Below are positions 56,191 to 64,000 of a DNA stretch of 64,000 nucleotides, piece after piece. The stretch is from contig NZ_CP046600.1 in the NCBI RefSeq assembly GCF_018278905.1, forward strand, positions 62,001 to 126,000, written 5' to 3'. The notes under the pieces are model-generated. The model saw nothing but the letters and a program-made list of their open reading frames with translations. It did not search any database and was not told the origin of the DNA. The stretch is from Mycobacterium spongiae. Its GTDB lineage: Bacteria > Actinomycetota > Actinomycetes > Mycobacteriales > Mycobacteriaceae. The position numbers were made by a program, and so were the translations under genes. The stretch's first letter is position 1. Each line of letters starts with the position of its first letter.

Positions 56191-59100
56191 CTAGTCGGCG
56201 GGCCCACCGTCACCGCCGTCACCGCCTTGGCCGCCCGCGCTGCCGACCGCGGGGAGGCCGTCCAAGCCGTCGTCGCCCTCACCGCCGTTACCGTCACCGC
56301 CGTCACCGCCGGTACCGCCGAAACCGCCGGCACTGGTGCCGGAGTTGGCGCCGCCGTTGCCGCCGTTGCCGCCGTCGGCGCCGTTGGCGCCGGCCCCGGT
56401 GGTGCTGGCCCCGCCGTTACCGCCGTCACCGCCGCGACCGCCCTGACTGTTGTTGGCGTTGGCGCCGCCGTTGCCGCCGGCGGTGGCCGTGCCGGCGGCC
56501 CCGGCAATCCCGTCGCTGTCACCGCCATTACCGCCGTCACCGCCGCGACCACCGGCACTGGCGCCATTGATGTTGTCGTCGCGGCCGTCAGCGGCTAGAC
56601 CGCCGTCACCGCCGTCGCCGCCGGCAGTGGCACCGAATCCGCCATCACCGCCGGACCCGCCGGAACCGCCGAAACTGTCGACGGAGTTGGCGCCGGGGTT
56701 GCCGCCGTTGCCGCCGCCCGCGCCGTTGGCGCCGGCCCCGGTGGTGCTGGCACCGCCGTCACCACCGTCACCGCCACGACCGCCCTGACTGCTGTCGGCG
56801 TTGTCGCCGCCGTTGCCGCCGTCGGTGGCCGCGCCGGCGGCCCCGGGTGTCCCGTTGCTGTCGCCGCCGTTGCCCCCGTCACCGCCGCTACCGCCGCGAC
56901 TGACGCCGTTGGTGTTGTCGTCGTGGCCGTCAGTGGCCAGACCGCCGTTGCCGCCGTCGCCGCCGGCGGTGGCCCCGAATCCGCCGTCACCGCCATCACC
57001 GCCGCCACCGCCGAAACTGCTGCGGGAGTTGATGCCGGCGGTGCCGCCGTTGCCGCCGCCCGCGCCGTTGGCGCCGGCCCCGGTGGTGCTGGCCCCGCCG
57101 TCACCGCCGTCACCACCGCGACCGCCGAAACTGGCTGATCCGGCGTTGGCGCCGCCGTTACCGCCGTCGGCGGCCGCGCCGGCGGCCCCGGCGAGCCCGT
57201 CGCTGTCGCCGCCGTTACCGCCGTTGCCGCCGCTACCGCCGGTACTGGTGCCGGTGGTGTTGTCGTCGCGGCCGTTAGCGGCCAGACCGCCGTTGCCGCC
57301 GTCGCCGCCGGCGGTGGCCCCGAATCCGCCATCACCGCCAGAACCGCCGTCACCGCCGAAACTGCTGGTGGAGTCGGTGCCGGCGGTGCCGCCGTTACCG
57401 CCCGCCGCGCCGTTGGCGCCCGCCCCGGTGCTGCTGGCGCCGCCGTCACCACCGTCACCGCCGCGACCACCGTCACTGTTGGCGGCGTTGTTGCCGCCGT
57501 TGCCGCCGTCGGCGGCGGCGCCAGCGGCCCCGGCAACGCCGTCGCTGTCGCCGCCGTTGCCGCCGTCACCGCCGTTGCCGCCGAAACTGTCGCCGTTGGT
57601 GTTGTCGTCGCGGCCGTCAGCGGCCAGACCGCCGTCGCCGCCGTCGCCGCCGGCGGTGGCCCCGAATCCGCCGTTACCGCCGTCACCGCCGTCACCGCCG
57701 AAACTGCTGGTGGAGTTGGTGCCGGCGGTGCCGCCGTTGCCGCCCGCCGCCCCGTTTGCGCCGGCTCCGGTGGTGCTGGCGCCGCCATCACCACCGTCAC
57801 CACCGTCACCACCCTCACTGTTTGCGGCGTTGTCGCCGCCGTTGCCGCCGTCAGCGGCCGCGCCGGCGGCCCCGGCGACCCCGTCGCTGTCGCCGCCGTT
57901 GCCGCCGTCACCGCCGACACCGCCGACACTGTCGCCGTTGGTGTTGTCGTCGCGGCCGTCGGCGGCCAGACCGCCGTTGCCGCCGTCGCCGCCGGCGGTG
58001 GCCCCGAATCCGCCGTCACCGCCGTCACCGCCGGCACCGCCGACACTGCTGCCGGCGTTGGCACCGGCGGTTCCGCCGTTGCCGCCCGCCGCCCCGTTGG
58101 CGCCGGCCCCGCTGGAGCTCGCACCGCCATCACCACCGTCACCGCCGCGACCACCCGCACTGATTGCGGCGTTGTCGCCGCCGTTACCGCCGTCAGTGGC
58201 CGCACCGGCGGCCCCGGCGGTCCCGCCGCTGTCGCCGCCGTTACCGCCGTCACCGCCGCGACCGCCGATACTGAATGAGTTGTTGTCGTCGCGGCTGTCA
58301 GTGGCCAGACCGCCGTTGCCGCCGTCGCCGCCGGCGGTGGCCCCGAATCCGCCGTCACCGCCATCACCGCCGGCACCGCCGATGCTGCTGCCGGCGTTGG
58401 CGCCGGGGGTGCCGCCGTTGCCGCCCGTCGCGCCGTTGCCTCCGGTCCCGGTGGTGCTGGCGCCGCCGTCACCGCCGTCACCACCGCGACCACCAATACC
58501 GAGGCCGTTGGCGTTGTCGCCGCCGGTGCCGCCATCACCGCCGCGACCGCCGAGGCCGCCGTCACCACTGATGGCACCGCCAGCACCGCCGACCCCGCCG
58601 TCCCCGCCGCGACCACCGACACTGTTACCGGCGGCGCTGTCAGGGCCGCCGGCACCAGCCCCGCCGGCTCCGCCGGCCCCTCCGTCGCCGACCAACCCGC
58701 CAGCACCGCCGTCACCGCCAGCGCCGCCGGTGTCGCCGGTGTCGCCGACGACGCCCATAGCATCGGCACCGTTGCCGCCGGTGCCGCCGTTACCCCCGCT
58801 AGTCGTTTGCCCAGCTGCGCCATTCGCACCGATAAGACCGCCACGCCCACCGGCCCCACCCGCCCCGGGGTTCCCACCATCGCCACCGTCACCGCCGCGA
58901 CCAGCATTGATCGCCATGTCGCCGTTGGCACCCTGACCGCCGTCACCACCGAAGCCACCGGCACCACCCGTACCGCCAGCACCGAACAACCACCCACCGT
59001 TACCGCCGGCCCCACCGGCCCCACCGGAAGATCCGTCGGTGCCCGCCGCCCCCAGCGTCGCGCCCATATCACCGGCGGCGCCGGCCGCGCCAGCACCACC

Positions 59101-59964
59101 CACGCCACCGTGGCCGATCACCACCGCGCTGCCGCCGCTACCGCCGGCACCCGCGCCAGCACCGCTACCCCCGGCCCCACCCGCACCGCCGTCGCCGTAG
59201 AACAATCCGCCGCGGCCACCACCCCCACCGGTGCCACCGCTGCCGCCCACCGCAGCGCCGCTGCCGCCGAGGCCACCGGCCCCGCCATGACCGAACAACC
59301 CCACCGCCGCGCCGCCAGCCCCCCCGATCCCGCCGGCACCGACGCTGCCCACGCCCCCGAACCCACCGACACCGCCGTTGCCCAGCAGCCAGCCACCGGC
59401 CCCACCGGCACCGCCCGCCGCGCCCACGGCGCCCGTCCCGCCGGCCCCACCACGGCCACCATGGCCGATCAACCCCGCAGCCCCACCCGCACCACCGACT
59501 TGCCCGGGTGCCCCGGACCCGCCGGCCCCGCCATTGCCGAACAGGATCCCACCGGCCCCCCCGTTGGCCCCGGTGCCGGGAGCCCCGTCGGCGCCGTTAC
59601 CGATCAGCGGGCGCCCCAACAAGAATTGGGTGGGGGCGTTGATGACCGCGAGCAGGTCTTGTTCGACGCTTTGCGCCGACGCGTTGAGCGCCTCAGCACC
59701 CGCATAGGCCCCCCCAGCGCTGGTCAGCGCTTGCACGAACTGCTGATGAAACTGTGCCACCTGGGTGCTGAGCAGCTGATAGTCGGCGGCGTGCGCGGAA
59801 AACAGGGCCGCGATGGCCGTCGACACCTCATCGGTGCCGGCGGTCAACACTGTCGTCGTGTTAGCCGCCGCGGCGGCATTGGCCGCGCTGATGGTGGAAC
59901 CCAGACCGGCCAGATCCGTTGCCGCCGTGGCGATAACCTCCGGGGCCGCGATCACCAAAGACAT
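56191..59964 (-). CDS. PE_PGRS gene d
   Basis: The 1257-residue product has the PE domain [20 protein letters not shown], with small changes ([19 protein letters not shown]), then GRPLIGNG and a PGRS with about six macro-repeat units. A unique insert, [11 protein letters not shown], occurs before the first unit. It is 51 bp from genes c and e. Confidence 0.92.
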   Translation of the reverse strand: MSLVIAAPEVIATAATDLAGLGSTISAANAAAAANTTTVLTAGTDEVSTAIAALFSAHAADYQLLSTQVAQFHQQFVQALTSAGGAYAGAEALNASAQSVEQDLLAVINAPTQFLLGRPLIGNGADGAPGTGANGGAGGILFGNGGAGGSGAPGQVGGAGGAAGLIGHGGRGGAGGTGAVGAAGGAGGAGGWLLGNGGVGGFGGVGSVGAGGIGGAGGAAVGLFGHGGAGGLGGSGAAVGGSGGTGGGGGRGGLFYGDGGAGGAGGSGAGAGAGGSGGSAVVIGHGGVGGAGAAGAAGDMGATLGAAGTDGSSGGAGGAGGNGGWLFGAGGTGGAGGFGGDGGQGANGDMAINAGRGGDGGDGGNPGAGGAGGRGGLIGANGAAGQTTSGGNGGTGGNGADAMGVVGDTGDTGGAGGDGGAGGLVGDGGAGGAGGAGAGGPDSAAGNSVGGRGGDGGVGGAGGAISGDGGLGGRGGDGGTGGDNANGLGIGGRGGDGGDGGASTTGTGGNGATGGNGGTPGANAGSSIGGAGGDGGDGGFGATAGGDGGNGGLATDSRDDNNSFSIGGRGGDGGNGGDSGGTAGAAGAATDGGNGGDNAAISAGGRGGDGGDGGASSSGAGANGAAGGNGGTAGANAGSSVGGAGGDGGDGGFGATAGGDGGNGGLAADGRDDNTNGDSVGGVGGDGGNGGDSDGVAGAAGAAADGGNGGDNAANSEGGDGGDGGDGGASTTGAGANGAAGGNGGTAGTNSTSSFGGDGGDGGNGGFGATAGGDGGDGGLAADGRDDNTNGDSFGGNGGDGGNGGDSDGVAGAAGAAADGGNGGNNAANSDGGRGGDGGDGGASSTGAGANGAAGGNGGTAGTDSTSSFGGDGGSGGDGGFGATAGGDGGNGGLAANGRDDNTTGTSTGGSGGNGGNGGDSDGLAGAAGAAADGGNGGANAGSASFGGRGGDGGDGGASTTGAGANGAGGGNGGTAGINSRSSFGGGGGDGGDGGFGATAGGDGGNGGLATDGHDDNTNGVSRGGSGGDGGNGGDSNGTPGAAGAATDGGNGGDNADSSQGGRGGDGGDGGASTTGAGANGAGGGNGGNPGANSVDSFGGSGGSGGDGGFGATAGGDGGDGGLAADGRDDNINGASAGGRGGDGGNGGDSDGIAGAAGTATAGGNGGANANNSQGGRGGDGGNGGASTTGAGANGADGGNGGNGGANSGTSAGGFGGTGGDGGDGNGGEGDDGLDGLPAVGSAGGQGGDGGDGGPAD

Positions 59965-60015
59965 CCGATACCTTCCACCCTCGTCATGACCACGGCCACA
60001 TAACTCTCGATAGCG

Positions 60016-63000
60016 CTAGGCGGCGGGCCCGCCGTCACCGCCGTCACCGCCCTGGCCACCCGCGCTGCCGACCGCGGGGTCACCGACGATGCCGTCGTCG
60101 CCGGTTCCACCGCTACCGGCACCGCCGTTGCCGCCGGCACCGCCGTCACCGCCGTCACTGCTTGATCCGGCGTTGGCGCCGCCGTTGCCGCCGTTGCCGC
60201 CGTCGGCGCCGTTGGCGCCGGCCCCGGTGCTGCTGGTCCCGCCGTTGCCGCCGTCACCGCCGGGACCGCCCACACTCAAGTTGCCGGCGTTGTCGCCGCC
60301 GTCGCCGCCGTTAGTGGCCGCGCCTGCGGCCCCGGCTGTCCCGTCGCTGTCGCCGCCGTTGCCGCCGTCTCCGCCGCGACCGCCGGTACTGTTGCCGCCG
60401 CTGTCGTCGCGGCCGTCAGCGGCTAGACCACCGGTGCCGCCGTCGCCGCCGGCGGTGGCCCCGAATCCGCCGTCACCGCCAGAACCGCCGCCACCGCCGA
60501 CACTGCCGCCAGCGCTGCCGGCGGTGCCGCCGTTGCCGCCGTTGGCACCGTTGGCGCCGGCCCCGGTGGTGCTGGCGCCGCCGTCACCGCCGTCACCACC
60601 ACGACCACCCTCACTGAATAGGATGGCGTCGCCGCCGTTACCGCCGTCGGTGGCCGCGCCAGCGGCCCCAGCAACCCCGTCGCTGTCGCCGCCGTTACCA
60701 CCGTCACCGCCGCGACCGCCGGCACTTCCGATGACAGCGTCATCGGCGCCATCGGCGGCCAGACCGCCGTCACCGCCGTCGCCGCCGGCGGTGGCCCCGA
60801 ATCCGCCGTCACCGCCAGAACCGCCGTCACCGCCGTTACCGTTGGTGGAGTTGGCGCCGGGGTTGCCGCCGTTGCCGCCCGTCCCGCCGTTGGCGCCGGT
60901 CCCGGTGATGCTGGCGCCGCCGTTACCGCCGTCACCGCCACGACCACCCTGACTGGATCCGGAGTTGGCGCCGCCGTTGCCGCCGGCGCCGGCCGCGCCG
61001 GCGGCCCCGGCAACGACGTCGCTGTCGCCGCCGTTACCGCCGTCGCCGCCGCGACCACCGTCACTAAACAGATTGGTCTCGTCGCCGGCATCACCGGCCA
61101 GCCCGCCGGCCCCGCCATCGCCGCCGACGCTGCCGCCGAATCCACCGTCACCGCCAGAACCGCCGGCACCGCCGAAACTGTTTCCGGCGGAGTTGGCGCC
61201 GCCGGTGCCGCCGGTGCCGCCCGCCGCCCCGCTGCCGCCGGTCCCGGTGGTGCTGGCGCCGCCGTCACCACCGTCACCGCCGCGACCAGCCTCACTGGAT
61301 CCGTCGCCAAGTGCGCCGGCGTTGGCGCCGCCGTTGCCGCCGGTGCCGCCGGCGCCGCCGGCGCCGCCCGTCCCGGTGGTGGTGGCGCCGCCGGTACCGC
61401 CGTCGCCGCCGCGACCACCCTGACTGAAGCTTCCGGAGGTGGTGTTGTCGTCGGCGCCAGCAGCGCCCAGACCGCCAGCCCCGCCGTCGCCGCCGACGGT
61501 GGCCCCGAATCCGCCGTCACCGCCAGAACCGCCGTCACCGCCGACACTGTTGAGGGAGTTGGTACCTGGGGTGCCGCCGTTGCCGCCCGCCCCGCCATTG
61601 CCGCCGGCCCTGGTAGTGCTGGCGCCACCCTCACCGCCGTCGCCGCCGCGACCGCCCTCACTGATGGCGGAGGCGTTGGCGCCGCCGGCGCCGCCGTCGC
61701 CGCCGCGACCGCCGATGCCGCCGTCACCAGTGATAGCACCGCCAGTACCGCCGACCCCGCCAGAACCGCCGTCACCGCCGAGACTGTTGACGGAGTTGGC
61801 GCCGGAGGTGCCGCCCTTGCCGCCCGCCCCGCCGTTGCCGCCGGCCCCGGTGGTGCTCGCGCCACCCTCACCGCCGTCGCCGCCGCGACCACCCTGACTT
61901 GTGAGTCCGGCGTTGGCGCCGCCGGCGCCGCCATCACCGCCGCGACCGCCGTTGCCGCCGTCACCACTGATAGCACCACCAGTACCGCCGACCCCGCCGT
62001 CACCGCCGCGACCACCGACACTGTTATCGACGGCGCTGTCGGGGCCGCTGGCGCCAGCCCCGCCAACTCCGCCGGTGCCACCATCGCCGACCAACCCGCC
62101 GTCACCGCCGTCACCGCCGACACCGCCATCGGTGCCGACGGCCGTGGCGTCGGCACCGTTGCCGCCGTTGCCGCCGTTACCCCCGCTGGTCGTTTGTCCA
62201 GCTGCGCCGTTCGCGCCGATAAGACCGCCACTGCCACCGGCCCCACCCGCCCCGGGGTTGCCGCCGTTGCCGCCGTCACCGCCGCGACCGGCATTGAGGG
62301 TGATGTCGCCGTTGGCGCCGGCGCCGCCGTCACCCCCGAGGCCACCGGCACCACCCGCGCCGCCAGCACCGAACAGCAGCCCACCGTTGCCGCCGGCCCC
62401 ACCGGCCCCACCGGGAGAGCCGTCGGTGCCCGCCGCCCCCAGTGTCGCGCCCACATCACCGGCGGCGCCAGCCGCGCCGGCACCGCCCACTCCGCCGTTG
62501 CCGATCAACAGCGCGATGCCGCCTTTTCCGCCGGCACCCGCGAGGTCACCGCTACCCCCGGCCCCACCCGCCCCGCCGTCGCCGTAGAACAACCCTCCGC
62601 TGCCACCAACCCCACCGGTGCCACCGCTGCCGCCCACGGCAACGCTGGTCCCGCCGACCCCACCGGCCCCGCCGTGACCGAAGAACCCCAGCGGCGCGCC
62701 GCCAGCCCCACCGATCCCGCCGGCACCGACGACGCCTACACCCCCAATCCCACCGGCACCACCATTGCCCAGTAGCCATCCACCGGCCCCACCGGCACCG
62801 CCCGCCGCGCCCACGAGGCCTGTCCCGCCGGCCCCACCACGGCCACCATTGCCGATCAACCCCGCAGCCCCACCAGCCCCACCAACCTGCCCGGGCGCCC
62901 CGGACCCGCCGGCCCCGCCATTACCGAACAGGATCCCGCCGGCCCCGCCGGCAGCCCCGGTGCCGGGAGCCCCGTTGGCGCCGTTACCGATCAGCGGGCG

Positions 63001-63351
63001 CCCCAACAAGAATTGGGTGGGGGCGTTGATGACCGCGAGCAGGTCTTGTTCGACGCTTTGCGCTGACGCGTTGAGCGCCTCAGCACCCGCATAGGCCCCC
63101 CCAGCGCTGGTTAGCGCGTGGACGAACTGCTGATGAAACTGTGCCACCTGGGTGCTGAGTACCTGATAGTCGGCGGCGTGAGCGGAAAACAGGGCCGCAA
63201 CGGCCCCCGACACCTCATCCGTGCCGGCGGCCAACACCGTCGTCGTGTTAGCCGCCGCGGCGGCATTGGCCGCGCTGATGGTCGAACCAAGACCGGCCAG
63301 ATCCGTTGCCGCTGTCGCGATAACCTCCGGTGCCGCGATCACAAAAGACAT
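60016..63351 (-). CDS. PE_PGRS gene e, first gene of the array
   Basis: The 1112-residue product has the PE domain starting [20 protein letters not shown] (Phe at position 3, unlike the others' Leu) and the same GRPLIGNG linker. Its PGRS is the most divergent: only about four macro-repeat units, several without the DGRDDN core, and an extra block with [16 protein letters not shown]. It is the most upstream gene of the tandem array, and its upstream region is not shared with the others. The frame is open further upstream to 63435, but the PE domain fixes the start at 63351. Confidence 0.92.
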   Translation of the reverse strand: MSFVIAAPEVIATAATDLAGLGSTISAANAAAAANTTTVLAAGTDEVSGAVAALFSAHAADYQVLSTQVAQFHQQFVHALTSAGGAYAGAEALNASAQSVEQDLLAVINAPTQFLLGRPLIGNGANGAPGTGAAGGAGGILFGNGGAGGSGAPGQVGGAGGAAGLIGNGGRGGAGGTGLVGAAGGAGGAGGWLLGNGGAGGIGGVGVVGAGGIGGAGGAPLGFFGHGGAGGVGGTSVAVGGSGGTGGVGGSGGLFYGDGGAGGAGGSGDLAGAGGKGGIALLIGNGGVGGAGAAGAAGDVGATLGAAGTDGSPGGAGGAGGNGGLLFGAGGAGGAGGLGGDGGAGANGDITLNAGRGGDGGNGGNPGAGGAGGSGGLIGANGAAGQTTSGGNGGNGGNGADATAVGTDGGVGGDGGDGGLVGDGGTGGVGGAGASGPDSAVDNSVGGRGGDGGVGGTGGAISGDGGNGGRGGDGGAGGANAGLTSQGGRGGDGGEGGASTTGAGGNGGAGGKGGTSGANSVNSLGGDGGSGGVGGTGGAITGDGGIGGRGGDGGAGGANASAISEGGRGGDGGEGGASTTRAGGNGGAGGNGGTPGTNSLNSVGGDGGSGGDGGFGATVGGDGGAGGLGAAGADDNTTSGSFSQGGRGGDGGTGGATTTGTGGAGGAGGTGGNGGANAGALGDGSSEAGRGGDGGDGGASTTGTGGSGAAGGTGGTGGANSAGNSFGGAGGSGGDGGFGGSVGGDGGAGGLAGDAGDETNLFSDGGRGGDGGNGGDSDVVAGAAGAAGAGGNGGANSGSSQGGRGGDGGNGGASITGTGANGGTGGNGGNPGANSTNGNGGDGGSGGDGGFGATAGGDGGDGGLAADGADDAVIGSAGGRGGDGGNGGDSDGVAGAAGAATDGGNGGDAILFSEGGRGGDGGDGGASTTGAGANGANGGNGGTAGSAGGSVGGGGGSGGDGGFGATAGGDGGTGGLAADGRDDSGGNSTGGRGGDGGNGGDSDGTAGAAGAATNGGDGGDNAGNLSVGGPGGDGGNGGTSSTGAGANGADGGNGGNGGANAGSSSDGGDGGAGGNGGAGSGGTGDDGIVGDPAVGSAGGQGGDGGDGGPAA

Positions 63352-63957
63352 CCGATTCCTCCTACTTAGGTCATGGCCACGCCCACATACCGAGCTGCGC
63401 ATCCCCGGTCTCCACCGAAAACCGCTGCGCCCCACCGCGGAGCATACTATACCTATTTGTACTGAAAAAGCCTAATCTGACTATACCGGGCCACGACCGC
63501 ACGGTCGGCCTGCGCGGAGAAACTCTAATCTCGAAGAAGAAACTCTCATCTAGCCTGGATACGGCATCGGGGTGTAAGTAGGTCCGCCTTGGAAGCGGCC
63601 GATAACCCCTGCGCGGCAAAGAGTTTCGCCGCGAGTGCGTTCGAGGGGTTCGAGTGGCGGATGCGGAGCTATTGAGGTATGGGATAGTCCGACGCCAAGC
63701 AATCTCACCAGCAAGTTGGGCGACCGTCTTCTCCTTGGCGATTTGAAATTGCATTCAACTAGCTGTCACAGCTGCTGCTTCCGCACTTCACGAGGAGGCA
63801 CACGCCGGCTGGGGTGATTCGCACGTTGGGTCAGCCATCAGCTCGGCCATCGTGGGTGACTCGAGCTCGATCGGCTAGACCAGTCACCGGATCGTCGGGC
63901 GCCGGCTTGCAAATCCTTAGCTGATTGCTGGTCGTTTGGTCAAGATACGCTTCGATC
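63352..63957. other. Upstream region of the PE_PGRS array
   Basis: No secure gene in about 600 bp. Its base composition is less GC-biased than the array, especially 63430-63560. It should hold the promoter for gene e and perhaps for the whole array, but no -10/-35 pair was assigned. Confidence 0.45.
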
Positions 63958-64000
63958 GTGAACGAACTCCTCGGACGGAATTTGCTGGCGATCGTCTTGA
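63958..64000 (+). CDS. Possible start of a gene running off the window
   Basis: A GTG opens the frame MNELLGRNLLAIVL, which continues to the window edge without a stop. It is too short to identify and has no clear ribosome binding site. Confidence 0.25.
   Translation, partial: MNELLGRNLLAIVL

Noticed and set aside
43071..62587. Very long open frames on the plus strand across the PE_PGRS array, with Pro-rich (PPSPP) or Ala/Thr-rich translations
   Set aside because: They are antisense or shifted readings of GGN GGN repeats; composition follows the repeat and no start signals or domains are present.
43000..63350. CRISPR array suspected from regular repetition
   Set aside because: The repeats are coding, 342-345 bp long and without short direct repeats separated by unique spacers.
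63540..63620. Possible tRNA-like or structured RNA in the region before the array
   Set aside because: No cloverleaf with a proper anticodon and T-loop could be folded by eye.

Overview
The window is high-GC mycobacterial chromosome, almost certainly from a slow-growing Mycobacterium. The first 9.4 kb follow the conserved M. tuberculosis order ponA1 - Rv0051-like glycosyltransferase - Rv0052-like DJ-1/PfpI protein - rpsF - ssb - rpsR - rplI - dnaB. dnaB carries an intein at the Walker-A site, as in M. tuberculosis, and the right third of the window is full of PE_PGRS genes, which are typical of slow growers. The species cannot be fixed from sequence reading alone.

Region 1 (1-9380): core peptidoglycan, ribosome and replication genes. 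Region 2 (9.4-12.8 kb): synteny with M. tuberculosis ends right after dnaB. An orphan TnsA-like endonuclease, a small membrane protein and a methyltransferase lie between two inverted clusters of a CCGTGAGA motif, which looks like a decayed Tn7-type element. Region 3 (12.8-15.3 kb): an alpha/beta hydrolase, a Tat-exported DUF1906 (Rv2525c-like) protein and an SDR remnant. Region 4 (15.3-19.9 kb): a two-gene operon of a 12-TM-like membrane protein with a soluble tail and a stand-alone reverse transcriptase, divergent by only 32 bp from an exported RNase T2. Behind the RNase are fragments of a TVP38/VTT gene and of ruvB fused at a rearrangement scar. This RT/membrane/RNase locus is the best candidate for an undescribed system.

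Region 5 (19.9-28.2 kb): a single PE_PGRS gene, TPR remnants, DUF5313 and OhrR-like MarR genes, a coupled pair of lipoproteins (HAD phosphatase and ParB-like), DUF4229 and an MFS exporter. Region 6 (28.2-40.7 kb): a TetR regulator and a divergent FAD amine oxidase, then a compact hybrid NRPS-PKS line reading leftward: MFS exporter, A-T-C, A-T, KS-AT-T-TE. It predicts a dipeptide extended by one ketide unit. A broken condensation-domain fragment in front of the MFS gene suggests a lost module. Region 7 (41-42.5 kb): GNAT and PPOX-fold genes.

Region 8 (43.0-63.4 kb): five PE_PGRS paralogues in head-to-tail tandem on the minus strand. All are separated by exactly 51 bp and built from a 342-345 bp macro-repeat. 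The most downstream copy is split by a single missing C in a C-run. The last 650 bp hold the array's upstream region and possibly the first codons of another gene.
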